NCBI GenBank assembly: GCA_015143295.1
Contig: CM026562.1
Location: 3,572,639 to 3,636,638 of the forward strand
Length of the DNA stretch: 64,000 nucleotides
Direction: 5' to 3'
From: Tetracentron sinense
Taxonomy: Eukaryota; Streptophyta; Magnoliopsida; Trochodendrales; Trochodendraceae
Shown: positions 11,731 to 22,318 of the stretch, piece after piece
Layout of the letters: every line of letters starts with the position of its first letter
Numbering within the stretch: position 1 is the first letter of the stretch
The notes under the pieces: model-generated
The model's input: only the letters and a program-made list of their open reading frames with translations
Databases searched by the model: none
What the model was told of the DNA's origin: nothing
Made by a program: the position numbers and the translations under genes

Positions 11731-12620
11731 TTGCTCTTCTTCCTCTTCTTAATTTCTCCTCGGTTTATTTTCTTTTCTGGAACTTCTCTTACTTCCTCAC
11801 TGACTTCACGTGGGAGACTAGGAGACATCGGTGATTCATTCTTCATAGATGCCCAACGAATGCATCCGGATACTAATACTCATTTTGATGGATGGTGTTT
11901 ATTACGGGAAGACCCTACTGAAAGCATCGTGGACCCCCCTTCGTCTTTGGGTGTTCCTCAGTTCCTAGTAGCTAGAGGCGATTACCCTTCTCAAAAACCT
12001 ATCTTCCGTGATCATTCTAGGTCATCTGGAGATTGTGAAGGATGGGTGAAGGATATGCTAAATGATGGCGAGTTTGTTGATCTCCTTGAAGATGTCGGGG
12101 TGAAGGAGGCAGTTGAACTAACTTCCTCTTTTCAGATAAGAAGGGATCAAGATGCTTTGAAGCAGCTACTTTTTAGATGGAATTGCTCAACCCATACTTT
12201 CATGACTCCTTGGGGTGAGATAGCATCTTCTCAAGAGGATGCATGTGGCGGCACTCCTATACTTGGAAATTTTTGGGGAAAGCGTCCTTGCCGCCATTAG
12301 TTACAATGATCCGGCTATGTAGGAGTGCATTGAGGCTCTGACCTTTGCCTTGAAGGTATCCCAAAAAAGATCTATTAAGCGGGCCAATTTTAATGGCTAG
12401 GAGCGATACTTTTGGAAAGACCAAGCTTCGAAAAAAAAGGGCATTGTATTTTCCAAAGACCTCATTTTTAGATGCCAAAGTTGGTGGGAGACCATCTTGT
12501 GGTTGGCGGAGTGTTTTAGTTAGAGTGGAAAATTTTGAAGTACTATCCCCCAATCGCATTTACTCCAAATTTTTCCATAGACACAAGATGGGCCTAACAC
12601 TTAGAGATGCTTTTTTATTT
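11731..12620 (+). pseudogene. plant mobile domain (aminotransferase-like, PMD) relic
   Basis: The frame is open from 11731 to the stop at 12298, but its first in-frame ATG is at 11861. The segment FRWNCSTHTFMTPWGEI followed by SSQEDA matches the core of the plant mobile domain (WNxxTHTFxxxWGExxxTLEDV), found in MAIL1/MAIN proteins and in many plant transposons. Beyond the stop, another frame gives fragments such as SIKRANFNG and ERYFWKDQAS that resemble the next part of PMD proteins, with stops and shifts. Full PMD proteins are several hundred residues, so this is a broken copy, probably transposon-borne given the LINE and SINE relics just downstream. Confidence 0.6.
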
Positions 12621-12659
12621 TAATGGTTTATTTTGCAAAAGTCAAAGATTGTTTGACAT

Positions 12660-13015
12660 TTGTATGGCCCAGTTGCGTCTTTGGAAGATTTGCGATTGGG
12701 GCTAGCAAAATCCAATTTTGAAACTGGGTTTACGGTGGCAAATAGGTTCTGGGGAGGAAGTTAGAATAGGACAAGATCCATGGATTCCAAATCAGCCTCA
12801 GTTCAATCATCCAAATAGATTTTGTTTTTTTGGAAACTCGAGGTATCCCCAACCCTTCAGGCCAGGTCTGAGGAGAGAGTTGCATCTCTAATTGATTCTC
12901 AAGTAGGTGTTGGAATTGGGACCGAATTTCATCTCTTCTCCCTAGACCAGTAATGGAGGAGATTCGCAAGATGTCGCTAAGCATTCACAATGGGCTGGAC
13001 AAACTAATATAGCAT
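12660..13015 (+). mobile_element. LINE (L1-type) fragment, segment before the zf-RVT region
   Basis: In frame, LGLRWQIGSGEEVRIGQDPW, then IPNQPQF, matches the conserved RWxIGxGxxVxxWxDPWIP segment after plant LINE reverse transcriptase. Further on, RVASLIDS and PVMEEIRKMSLS appear in shifted frames. No reverse transcriptase core or 3' tail is present, so this is a dead internal piece. Confidence 0.65.
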
Positions 13016-13129
13016 TTTTCCAAATCGGGTGATTTCAAGAACACCGAGGGTGAGAGTATGGAAATGCGAGCATCCTTAGCATTCCTTTTTTTTTTTTTTT
13101 TGCACTTTACTGGTGATTTGGGATTAGTA

Positions 13130-13242
13130 TCTATTCTAGGTGAGGAAACACCATGCTCACCTCTCTCCACGGTTCGATCCTGGGCCTCCCTCCTAATGAG
13201 GGGGATACACTACCGTTGGGCTAGTCCCACGATGTGTTAAAT
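13130..13242 (-). mobile_element. Au-like SINE head
   Basis: The reverse complement reads GGGACTAGCCCAACGGTAGT, then GTATCCCCCTCATTAGGAGG and CCAGGATCGAACC. The A-box-like and B-box-like parts sit in the order and spacing of Au SINEs. Confidence 0.6.
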
Positions 13243-13499
13243 GCAAGAAATTACCACTAGTATTCTCCCCATACTCTTCTTCAAAAGTTTTTTTTTTCTT
13301 TTTTATAGACACTCTTTGCTTATTGTAAAAACACTGAGGATCTCCAACTTAATCTCTCAACACTATAATGTGTGATCTGAATTTGAACGCATGTCATCTT
13401 CCGCAATTCTCAATTATCAAGTTAGGAATTTAGCTTCTCTTGGGTGACATTTATTTGATCAGCTTATACATTAGTTCTTTACTAAAAAAAAAAACTCTT

Positions 13500-14130
13500 T
13501 AACAAGAGTACCATGCCCAGCCCTTTAGTGCAGGGTTAGGGCCTAGTCAATCCAGACCCTTGAAGGGCTAGGGAAGGATTAGGGTCTTGCCCTTATAAGT
13601 AAAGGCATATAAGTAAAGGCAAGGTTAGGGTCTTGCACTAATAAATAAGGGCTGACCCTGCCTACCCTTTAACAGCCCTACACTAGCTTCAACCCATTTA
13701 AATCCTAATGTAATCCCTTGAAACTCTAGTCCTAAGCCACTAATTGGCTGATTTCTTAACTCTTAACACTTTGATTATCCCTAACACTTTGATTCGAGCC
13801 TTAGTTTGTTGTGAAGATAAAACTCTATTTTATCTAGTTTTATTATTATACTTGTTTTACTTTACTTTTATATTTATTTGATTTTATTTTAAATAATTTC
13901 AATAGAATTATCGGTTGGAGTTGCATTCAGTCTTAAAAAAAAATCTCGTTATCTCAAATATAAAAAAGCCCTGCAGCTTTGCCCTACCCTTGAGGGCTGG
14001 GTTAGGACCTCATTAATCCAACCCCTTGAAGGGGTAGGACAAGGTTAGGGTCTTGCCCTTATAAAAAAGGGTAGAGTTAGGGCTGACCCCTACCCTGCCC
14101 TGACACTGCCTTTGAGAGCCCTATTCAATC
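13500..14130. repeat. diverged repeats with AGGGCTAGG / TTAGGGTCTTGCCCTTATAA units
   Basis: Units containing CAGGGTTAGGGCCTAGTCAA, CCCTTGAAGGG-TAGG and TTAGGGTCTTGCCCTTATAA recur at about 13500-13690 and 13975-14110. The second block carries the same order with differences. They are non-coding and resemble a dispersed repeat present twice. Confidence 0.55.
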
Positions 14131-15290
14131 CGCTTTACTCAATTCATCAATTTGGGCAATTTAGCAAAGCTGCCCATAAATAAATAATTAAATGTAAAAC
14201 ATTAATATGTATCCTAATATACGTAAAAAAAAATTAATATATATAATTAATGAAAATATGAAGAATATGAGGTGCATTTATAAGTGCTGTATGGACATTT
14301 CTATCTAACAATTGAGGCTTTATATATTTTTCAAGTTTACCTATTCATGGTAGTCATTTTGTTTCGCGGATGCAAGGACAAATATTTAGTCTTAAGCGTC
14401 CTAAGGCTTGTGTGTTGAGCCCATGACCCAAATTTACAGGCCACGTTACAAGCTCAAGCTTAAGCCCAACTGTTTTGGCCCCATCTAGACTGTCACTGTA
14501 TATTCATGCCGTCAAAGAAGAAATCATATTCGGGCACCGGCCGAATGTTGAAGCTGGATAGATTATTTGAATGGTGGCTACTATCATAACAATGTAAAAT
14601 GAGCTTCAAATATAAATGGGTTCGAACAGAAATTTCCAAAAGGAAACTGCTCTTTACTCTTCAAATTTTCAAAAAAAATAAATCGTTCATGTGGTGTTCC
14701 CTCATTAGGTGAGCATAGATGTAAAGAAGCATTCTCAGTGAATATCTTATATCTTACTGGGAACAAAGGTTAGCTAAAGCGACATAGGACATATCAGAGG
14801 GGACTCATCAAGACACAAATTTCTTCAATGATCATGATGGTACTGTAAGATTTTTAGTTCCGTTTATAATTCTACTCAAGTATGAACAGAGCTCTGCAAG
14901 ATACTTGTGTTGGACCTTCGGAGAGGGCCCAAGACCTCAAAATTTATATACTAGGCCACAAATCAAGCAATAACCTGGATCATGGGCTCTGCTAGAATCA
15001 GAATAAATGCATCCCACATGAGTCAGGGCCGTAATTCCTATAGAGTTTCCTTGCCCATGTGCAATAGTAGAGCTAAGGATACGGGCATAGAATGGGTGGC
15101 ATGGTGCAAAATAGCAAATCAACATGGCTCTAGCTTTTGAAATATGAGCCAATGTTTAACGGTTACATGCCTTACCCAAATGGCACCGGATTTCCTTTCC
15201 CAAATGCCCTAGTATTACACAATGCCAGCCGGCGCATGCAAAGTGTTTCACTATAGAGGTGTTAGCATGCATTTCACACGTTCCATTAGG
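14131..15290. other. spacer, nothing recognised
   Basis: No coding, RNA or repeat structure could be supported. The short minus-strand frames at 14584 and 14937 show no family features. Confidence 0.45.
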
Positions 15291-15299
15291 AGCCACACA

Positions 15300-15740
15300 T
15301 AACTCTTGAGCTCGCCACATGTATTTTTTTTACACTTATTAACTGTGGTTAAAATCAATTCATCCTTACCATCCCTGTTCACAACAGGTAGGGGTTGGGA
15401 GTAAGTAATAGGAAAGGAGCTCCTCAAATGTGGGTCTTTCTTAATGCGAAATGGAAAACGTCTTTCTTAATGTGAAATGGAAAACGGACCCAGGGTCAGC
15501 TTAGAAGCTGACACTATAATCTGATTAGCTTAGATGCTGACACTGTAATCTGATTGGTCCATGCACCCTTTTTACCACTCATCAACTGTGGTTATAATTC
15601 ACTCACCCCCTAAGGTTAAGCAATCTAACCATGGTTTTTAGAAAAATTAAAAATAAAATAAAATAATTAATTTTAATTTACTTAAGCTTAATCATGGTTA
15701 AAGAGGTGTTAAAAGGAACACAGGGACACTGCGGTCAGCT
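15300..15740. mobile_element. GGTTAAG-family MITE copies (one partial, one complete)
   Basis: A partial left arm lies near 15330-15370. A complete copy at about 15550-15735 has arms CATCAACTGTGGTTATAATT on the left and TTAATCATGGTTAAAGAGGT with GTTAAAAGGAACAC on the right. It is flanked by a duplicated GCTTAGA-GCTGACACT(A/G)TAATCTGATT at 15500-15555. Confidence 0.65.
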
Positions 15741-16559
15741 TAGAAAAGGACCCTAGGATCCTCTTCTCAGGACTCTTTCTTAATCAAGATCCTTTCCAGA
15801 ATTGCATAACCTCTGGTCTTGTATTTCAAAAGCAATCTTTCCTCTGATAAGAAGAAAAGAAGAAGTGCCTAAGATGGAGGTCAAAAAGGCAAAGGGGGTC
15901 TTCAGAGCTGCCCAAAGATAGGACCAACTTCTCTTCCGGTTAGAAAGGAACGTTGTGTTTGGATAAATTTCTGGATTGACTTGACTTCTTTCTTTATGAA
16001 AGTTAAGAGTTGTAAAAAATTATGTAGTTTGTTGTTCATTTAGTGCATAGAAGTCTAAATTTTGATTTTTAAGGAAATCTGGTAGGTGTGAATTCCATTG
16101 AAAGGGAATGTTTCAGCTTTTGAGGAAAGTCACCATACTCTCATCGACTCACAGTTTGCAAAGAATGGAGTTAAAAAGTCACTTTTCAAAGAAATTTAAC
16201 CAAACAAGGTCCTAATAACAATTAAAAGGAACACGTGTTGAATTGTGGGTGCGATTGTGAGTTCAATCGCGATTAAAATATACTCTCAACTCGGTTAAGA
16301 GTCAAGCTGATCAAAGGATTCCACGTATTGGGGCAAAAATTGTCACACTTGCTAGATATGTACCCTTGAATTGGGACTTTAAATTACGAAAACATTCTTT
16401 AAGCTTGGTGTATTCTAAAGTAACTATAGATGGGGGGTTTTGATTTGAGTTTGATGGGATTCACTGCAACCTCAATCCAGCCTAAATCTGTTATCCAAAC
16501 CGTTCTAAATTGAGTTATTTTGAAAGAAATGATTTAGAGAACAGAATATCAATTCACAA
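15741..16559. other. spacer with a half MITE arm
   Basis: About 16215-16300 contains AAAAGGAACACGTGTTG, then AATCGCGATT, one arm of the larger foldback type seen at 26737..27076. Nothing else was recognised. Confidence 0.4.
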
Positions 16560-16974
16560 GGATGAAAGGGAGATAAGAAGAAAATGATTTAAAGAGAGAA
16601 AAGAAAGAATAGTGAAGAATAATGGTGAAAGATGACTTTTCTTGACAAATCTCTTACTTTCTCTCTCTGCAAAAACTTGTTTCTCTGTTTAAAAGCAGGG
16701 GAAATTTATTTCCTCTGGAAATTTCTCTCAAAACATGGAGGGTATAGAACCCCAGACTTTTTCGTACTTAATGAATAGCACTTTCGTAGCCAATTGGCTT
16801 TTACCATAGTACAATTAATAAATAAGGGAGAAATTGAAAATTCCGAAATGTCAGAAATGTTCATTTTCGAAAGACGAACCCAACGCACATTGAATCGTCA
16901 AAATCTGACGAACAAGTCAAAAGATATGGCCAAAACAGTAAAATGGGTCAAAACCTGCAGAGAACCGATCGCTT

Positions 16975-17196
16975 GGTCACGAGAAGGATCGATCGGTCCA
17001 CAACCGATCGCTCGGTCCACAACCGATTGCTCGGTCCATTGTACCGATCGATCGGTCGATTGGTAGCTATCGACTGGTTAACTTTTTTGTATGGAAATTT
17101 TTTTCAGAGAGCATGTTTTTGACCGAGAGCTCGGTCAAGAACACCGATCGCTTGGTAGGCGACCGATCGCTCGGTATTTACCACCGATCAATCGGT
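16975..17196. repeat. array of ACCGATCGNTCGGT near-palindromes
   Basis: About eleven near-palindromic units occur within 220 bp. Examples are ACCGATCGCTCGGT at 17003 and 17160, ACCGATTGCTCGGT at 17023, ACCGATCGATCGGT at 17042, ACCGAGAGCTCGGT at 17121 and ACCGATCAATCGGT at 17181. Some copies are linked by a CCACA spacer. The base composition contrasts with the AT-rich surroundings. Confidence 0.85.
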
Positions 17197-18159
17197 ACAT
17201 CGCGTTTTGTAGAAATTTCAGTAAGGGCCTTTTCATTTTTTGGGCGTTAAACCATTTCCTATTAAGGTTTGCTCGAGCCTTTAGGGCTCCATTCACTACA
17301 CTTAGAGTATTTGAGAGATAAGGAGAGAGGAGAAAGGGGATTCTAAACCTAGGGTTTGCATTTGAGAAGAAATCAAAAGGGTTGAAGACCTTACATCACC
17401 TCAAGCTTAGATTTCCTCAAGTTCACTGTTCAAGCACTCGAGGAGCACGTTCTCCAAGCTAGGGCAGCGACTCCACGCACGTGTTGGAGGGTTTTCCTCG
17501 CTTCTTTAAGGTCGGTACCTTTTGCTACCCTCCTAGTTCATATCCTCTCATTTTCTTTCATTCTTTCTTGTTTTCCTTAAAAGTATGAATATAAATATTA
17601 GACGGATGGTGGTGTGGAGATGAAAGGGCGATGGATGCCGGGTGTATGTATTGTGATGAATGAAATGGGAAGGACATTGTACCAATAATAAACATACATG
17701 TATGTTGTGAACACAAACCCACCTAGAAAAGTATGGTGTAGGCTTTAATGAATAATGTACACACCATGTGTTTGATGAAATACCACGGTGAAGAAAACAA
17801 GTCGTAAATCAAGAAATGCAATGCTTAAAAGCTTATGGAATTGCTAGGGTTTATGATAATGTGATTACTTGTTTTCCCTAAAGGGCATGAATAATCATTT
17901 GCTCAAATTATTGATATGTTATGCATTGTTGAAATACCCAAATGTCATATTTAATTTCAATTGAACGTATGCACACGATTCCACGAGCACGGCATGCATG
18001 CCATGGTTTACCGAAATGATTTCAAGAGGAAGGATGTTAGAGGTGGGACATATCTTACGATATGTTTTACCTCGCTTTTGATAAGAGGACAATAACTAGC
18101 ATGACATAGGAGAGAGTTTACACTTCCCTTCCATGAGGGCCGCCTCTCACTCACAAGTA

Positions 18160-18268
18160 CATATCATTGAAAGAAGGGTCTCTCTTCCCTCTCAAGTGCA
18201 TATCATGAAAGAAGGGTCTCCCTTCCCTCTCAAGTGCATCTCACAAGTGCATCTCACAAGTACATGAG
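18160..18268. repeat. short tandem repeats (about 44 and 16 bp)
   Basis: GAAAGAAGGGTCTC(T/C)CTTCC followed by CTCTCAAGTGCAT occurs twice, then CATCTCACAAGTG is repeated. They lie in the LTR-like region. Confidence 0.7.
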
Positions 18269-19147
18269 CATGTTTAAATTCCAAGCAAGCACGCACGACA
18301 CGCATGACATGACACGCTCGACAAGATTAAACAAGATAAACATGGCAAGTTATCAAGCACGAAACGAGGATTGTAAATCAAGTCAAGTACACGATGATTT
18401 CAAGAGATTTATCGGCTTTTATGTAATGCAAACATGAATATAAACTGTTCTACTTTCCGGTTATGATATAAAATGCTTTTTGCTTTATATGATTGTTGCT
18501 ATGTTATGACTGTTGGTTAGTATTTGGTACCCGCTGAGTATTTCATACCCAGCCGTACTTCTTAGATTGATTATGTTTTTCCCTAATTATATATGGATTA
18601 AGCTTGTTAGAGATGGAAATAGGTTTATATTATGAATGGATTGAATGGAGGAAGAGAAATACTATGCAGGATGGGATGAATGTATGGATGTGGATCATGT
18701 TTGAGTTGTGGGGATGAATTATTGTGTAATGGAATGTTAAAAATAGGAAAGGGCAAAGTATCCATAATTAACGCACTCAAGGTGTTTGTTGACATGCTTA
18801 AGAAGGAGAAATGCTAGTATGATGCTATCGATTATTAATAAACTAAGTTAAATGGATAATTATTGTTGTTATGATAAATTATGCCCCTATTCTCTTGTAT
18901 GGTGATAGGCATTTGGGTAGGCCAAACCTTAGAGAAAAATCCTCCACGTTGGGAATTCTCTAACTAGGGAGATGTAATCTAGTGGAGTTTCCTAATGGAA
19001 GATTGAAATTTAAGGGATGACTTATTTGAATTCCAATCACGACACTCAAGCACACGTGCACTCGCATGGTAAGTATTCAAGTCTCATGTATCCACTTGTC
19101 TTATAAGCATGCATGCATTGGATACGAACATGTTACGAATTATACCA

Positions 19148-19335
19148 TGAAAGAATGATCCCCCACTACGAACATCCATTCTACGCGTTGTCGCATTCAT
19201 GTTATGCTATAAAAGAATGATCCCCCATTACGAACATCTACTCTATGCGTTGTCGAACACTATAAATTATGCGTTGCCGGGACAAAACACTATGATTATG
19301 CGTTGTCAGGACAAACACACTATGAATCATGCATG
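19148..19335. repeat. tandem repeats with GAATGATCCCCCA and TATGCGTTG units
   Basis: GAAAGAATGATCCCCCACTA and AAAAGAATGATCCCCCATTA start units about 62 bp apart. A shorter unit (ACACTAT-ATTATGCGTTG-C-GGACAAA) then repeats about every 37 bp. Confidence 0.7.
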
Positions 19336-19983
19336 TATGAGTCTATGCATATTTTAAGTTAAGTTCATGAATAAGAATTTCACGAGTACACGAGTCAAGA
19401 TGATGTTATGACATGTTATATGCTCCGTACTCTGATAATGTCTATTTTACGTGAAAGTATTATGACTAAGCATCGATAAACTAAGTTATGATATTATTAT
19501 TGCTCATGCTATTTTATTTGTTGTTAGTTTGTTTATCCACTGAGTATTCTATGCTCAGTCGACCTGTCATTGTCTTCAGGTTTAGGAGGAGTGTCGTGGA
19601 CCGAGGAGGTGTACGCCGAAGAAGAGGGAGAAGGTGAGCTTCCTGAGGGGGAGGCTAGGGATTTTGATGGTTATCCCTATTGAGTAGTTTAGTGTTTCTT
19701 TTTGGACGAGATGTTTGTATTAGACTTTTTGACTCTTAGTTGATGTTACCTTAGTTGTTTTACCCTACAGATGGTTTTAGACTATTTCGTTATGAGGAGC
19801 TATGATGTGTGGACTATTACTGTACAGGATTGTTTGACTTTTTATGATCAAAATTTTATTATCCTCATTTTTTTTTGGTGACTCGTGTTAGTACGCCTTG
19901 TATGTATGGATTTTGAGCAGGTTTAAGTAATGAGACGATTCCAAGGTCCTATTCTAGCCTTGTAGAATTTTGGGGTCGTTACA

Positions 19984-21780
19984 ATTATTGTCCTCTATTG
20001 TGAATGCTCCAGGTCTTTTGCAGGTTATTTTGGTCAAGCAAGTCATGCAAGTCATGATGAGTCGTTCAAGATTCACTCTAACTCCTAGGGTGAGTTTTGG
20101 GTCACGACAGAGGGGGTCACCTCTATTTATAGGTGATCAACAGAAATCATAACTAACTTGTACAACTGTCATAACTGTTTTTGTAATTGACTTTTTTAGA
20201 GAGAAAATATTGGATTTTGTCAAGAGAAAGACGTTTTTCACTATTCCTTTAAGTTTTTATGACCAAAGCTTTCAGATATATTCTTCAAACGTTAAAGGCG
20301 GTACTCGTTATACTTATCCTTTAACTACTTCTATCTAAGCCCTCCAAACCACAACTCATCATCCTCTCCCAAAGCGGTTGATAACTATATTGTGAAGGCT
20401 AGTCATACACTTTTATGGTGTACTGCCCTTTTGAGGTACTATATAAGTGTTCAGACAGTAACACTTTTCTAAATAATAATAATAATTATTATTATAGTAA
20501 TCATCTTGAGTCCAGTAGGGAAAATGGAGGTGTTGGACGAAGATACCCATCCCATCAAACCTTAAAAGAATCTGAGGAAAAATCCATCCTCAATACTTTC
20601 TCTCTGACTGTCAGCTCAGGAAATAATTCATGCTTCTCTGGAATAGATAATGAGGGGAAACAACCACACTCATTCCTACGGAGAGGTAACAATCCATACC
20701 ATTCACCCCTGACAAAACAAATCTTCTTTCTGGTATAAGTCGTCAGAAAGGTGTACGAGAAGGTACGAGGTACTAATCCATACCATGCCCATCATCATCA
20801 GGAAGACATTGAGAGCCAAAGAGAGGCACTGAAGCCATTTTGATCATCAAAGGCGTCATTTTGATCATCAAAGGCGTTAAAAGCCTGTATTAGCATCAAA
20901 AGACGTTAAAGCCTAAATCAGCATCCAAAGACGTAAAGCCTATAACCAAAGCCAAAAGTGTAAGAACCATAATCAACCATTAAAAGCGTAACGCTATAAT
21001 CATCATCAATGACATAGATATCAAAAATATCATCAAGGAATATAATCTCTGGAAGAATTTAAAGGCATAAGAACCTGAGAACATCAATTTATTTGAATCA
21101 CTATCATTATACATTAATGATTAAAATCTTCATTTATCAAACACATTTTATTTTCAAAATTCTAACAATAACATGCTTATCTTAACAGTTTTATCCATAC
21201 CGTTTTTCACGAAATTTCATTAACCATATATCAAGGGAGGATTTTCAATATTTAATGTAATATTTCAGAATGTTTGTTAAACCATGTATCATTATTTTAT
21301 TATCATTATTTTATTAGATCATAAACAATACTCCTAAATTTAAATCTCATAAATCAGGTTTTTCATAACCATCATCAATAGTAACATAGGTGGACTCAGT
21401 TTCAAGTCGTGAGTGATCCACTGATCCATTAACCTAACTACTTATCAAGTGAAACACACACACCCCTAAAAAAACTCTTAGATAATAAAATCAAATTGAC
21501 GAAAAATTGACGAGAACCAAACAGTCACGTTTGGCACGGATCTAACGATCACGAGCAATGATGACGTCCTCCTTAGATCTACACCGTTACATAATTTCAC
21601 CATCAGACGTTCAGGATCCTAAGGCGGACGTACTCCTCAGGGACACACGTATTTCAGTAGGTCTCGTGTTCGAGTCATGATGGCAACGCCAACACAGCCA
21701 CGAAGATTAGGTTTACAGTTCCTAACCGTAGCGTACCTACCCTGAGAGAACGACAAGTTTTAGAAGGGTAATTTCGTCAT
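19984..21780. other. repeat-derived spacer with short internal repeats
   Basis: It contains units of about 30 bp at 20830-20960 (ATCAAA-GACGTTAAAGCCT variants) and a CTATTTATAGGTGA TATA-like site at 20111. The frame at 20415 has no family resemblance. This is probably decayed LTR-element DNA. Confidence 0.4.
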
Positions 21781-21812
21781 TATGTAGAAGCGCTTTGACA
21801 GAATATATAAAA

Positions 21813-22064
21813 TTGGCCCAGGATTCTCTCAAGTTCAACTTGAGAGAATCTCTCAAGTTTGAACCCCTAGAGGTGGCTACGTGTCTCCTTGGACACCCCT
21901 TAACCATGGGTAAGGTTCACTCACCCCTAGGATGGATGAGTGAACCCTAGGGGTGGGTGAACCTTACCCATGGTTAAGGGGTGTCAAAGGAGACACGTGG
22001 CGACCTCTAGGGGTCCAAACTTGAGAGATTCTCTCAAGTTGAACTAGAGAGAATCCTGAGCCAA
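21813..22064. mobile_element. young foldback MITE with TAAAA target duplication, upstream of the bromodomain gene
   Basis: Near-perfect inverted halves run from TTGGCCCAGGATTCTCTC on the left to GAGAGAATCCTGAGCCAA on the right. The shared arms include CTTGAGAGAATCTCTCAAGT, ACGTGTCTCC and TTAACCATGGGTAAGGTTCA. A direct TAAAA flanks both sides (21808-21812 and 22065-22069). It ends 254 bp before the ATG of the bromodomain gene. Confidence 0.9.
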
Positions 22065-22169
22065 TAAAATTTCGAGTTCATTAGGTAAATCTTAAAATTC
22101 TTCAAGGGTAACTACGTAATTAGATGAAACAAAGAGATCTTGCGTGCTGGTTCTGCTGGAGATCAAAGC

Positions 22170-22178
22170 TTTATATGC
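22170..22178 (+). promoter_or_regulatory. possible TATA box of the bromodomain gene
   Basis: TTTATATGC lies about 145 bp upstream of the ATG at 22319, with a purine-rich presumed 5' leader between. It is consistent with a plant core promoter but not proven. Confidence 0.35.
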
Positions 22179-22318
22179 AAGCCGAGCCGGTGGGAGTGAA
22201 AGGAGAAAACGAAAATAAGAAGGCGAAGAGAAAAATAGAACCCTAGTTTTTGAAAAGAAAAAATAATGGAGGAATTACAGAGAGGCTGAAGGGGAGAGAA
22301 GAGATGAGATGAGAAATC

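Larger units (their letters stand above)
16560..19983 (+). mobile_element. LTR-retrotransposon LTR-like sequence (boundaries uncertain)
   Basis: The stretch ends at 19983 in TTTTGGGGTCGTTACA, a typical CA end of plant Ty3/gypsy LTRs. It carries two related stem-like motifs, CTGAGTATTTCATACCCAG at 18534 and CTGAGTATTCTATGCTCAG at 19540. No polyprotein is present, and no primer-binding site follows the CA end. I could not fix the left TG boundary, so a solo LTR and two overlapping LTR fragments are both possible. The short open frames inside are not genes. Confidence 0.4.

Noticed and set aside
13160..13240. Possible tRNA gene suggested by GGTTCGATCC
   Set aside because: The A-box-like part is on the opposite strand relative to that reading and no cloverleaf can be drawn; the whole fits an Au-like SINE.
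20830..20960. CRISPR-like evenly spaced short repeats (ATCAAA-GACGTTAAAGCC)
   Set aside because: The units are adjacent, degenerate and without unique spacers, in a plant nuclear context; they are ordinary tandem repeats.
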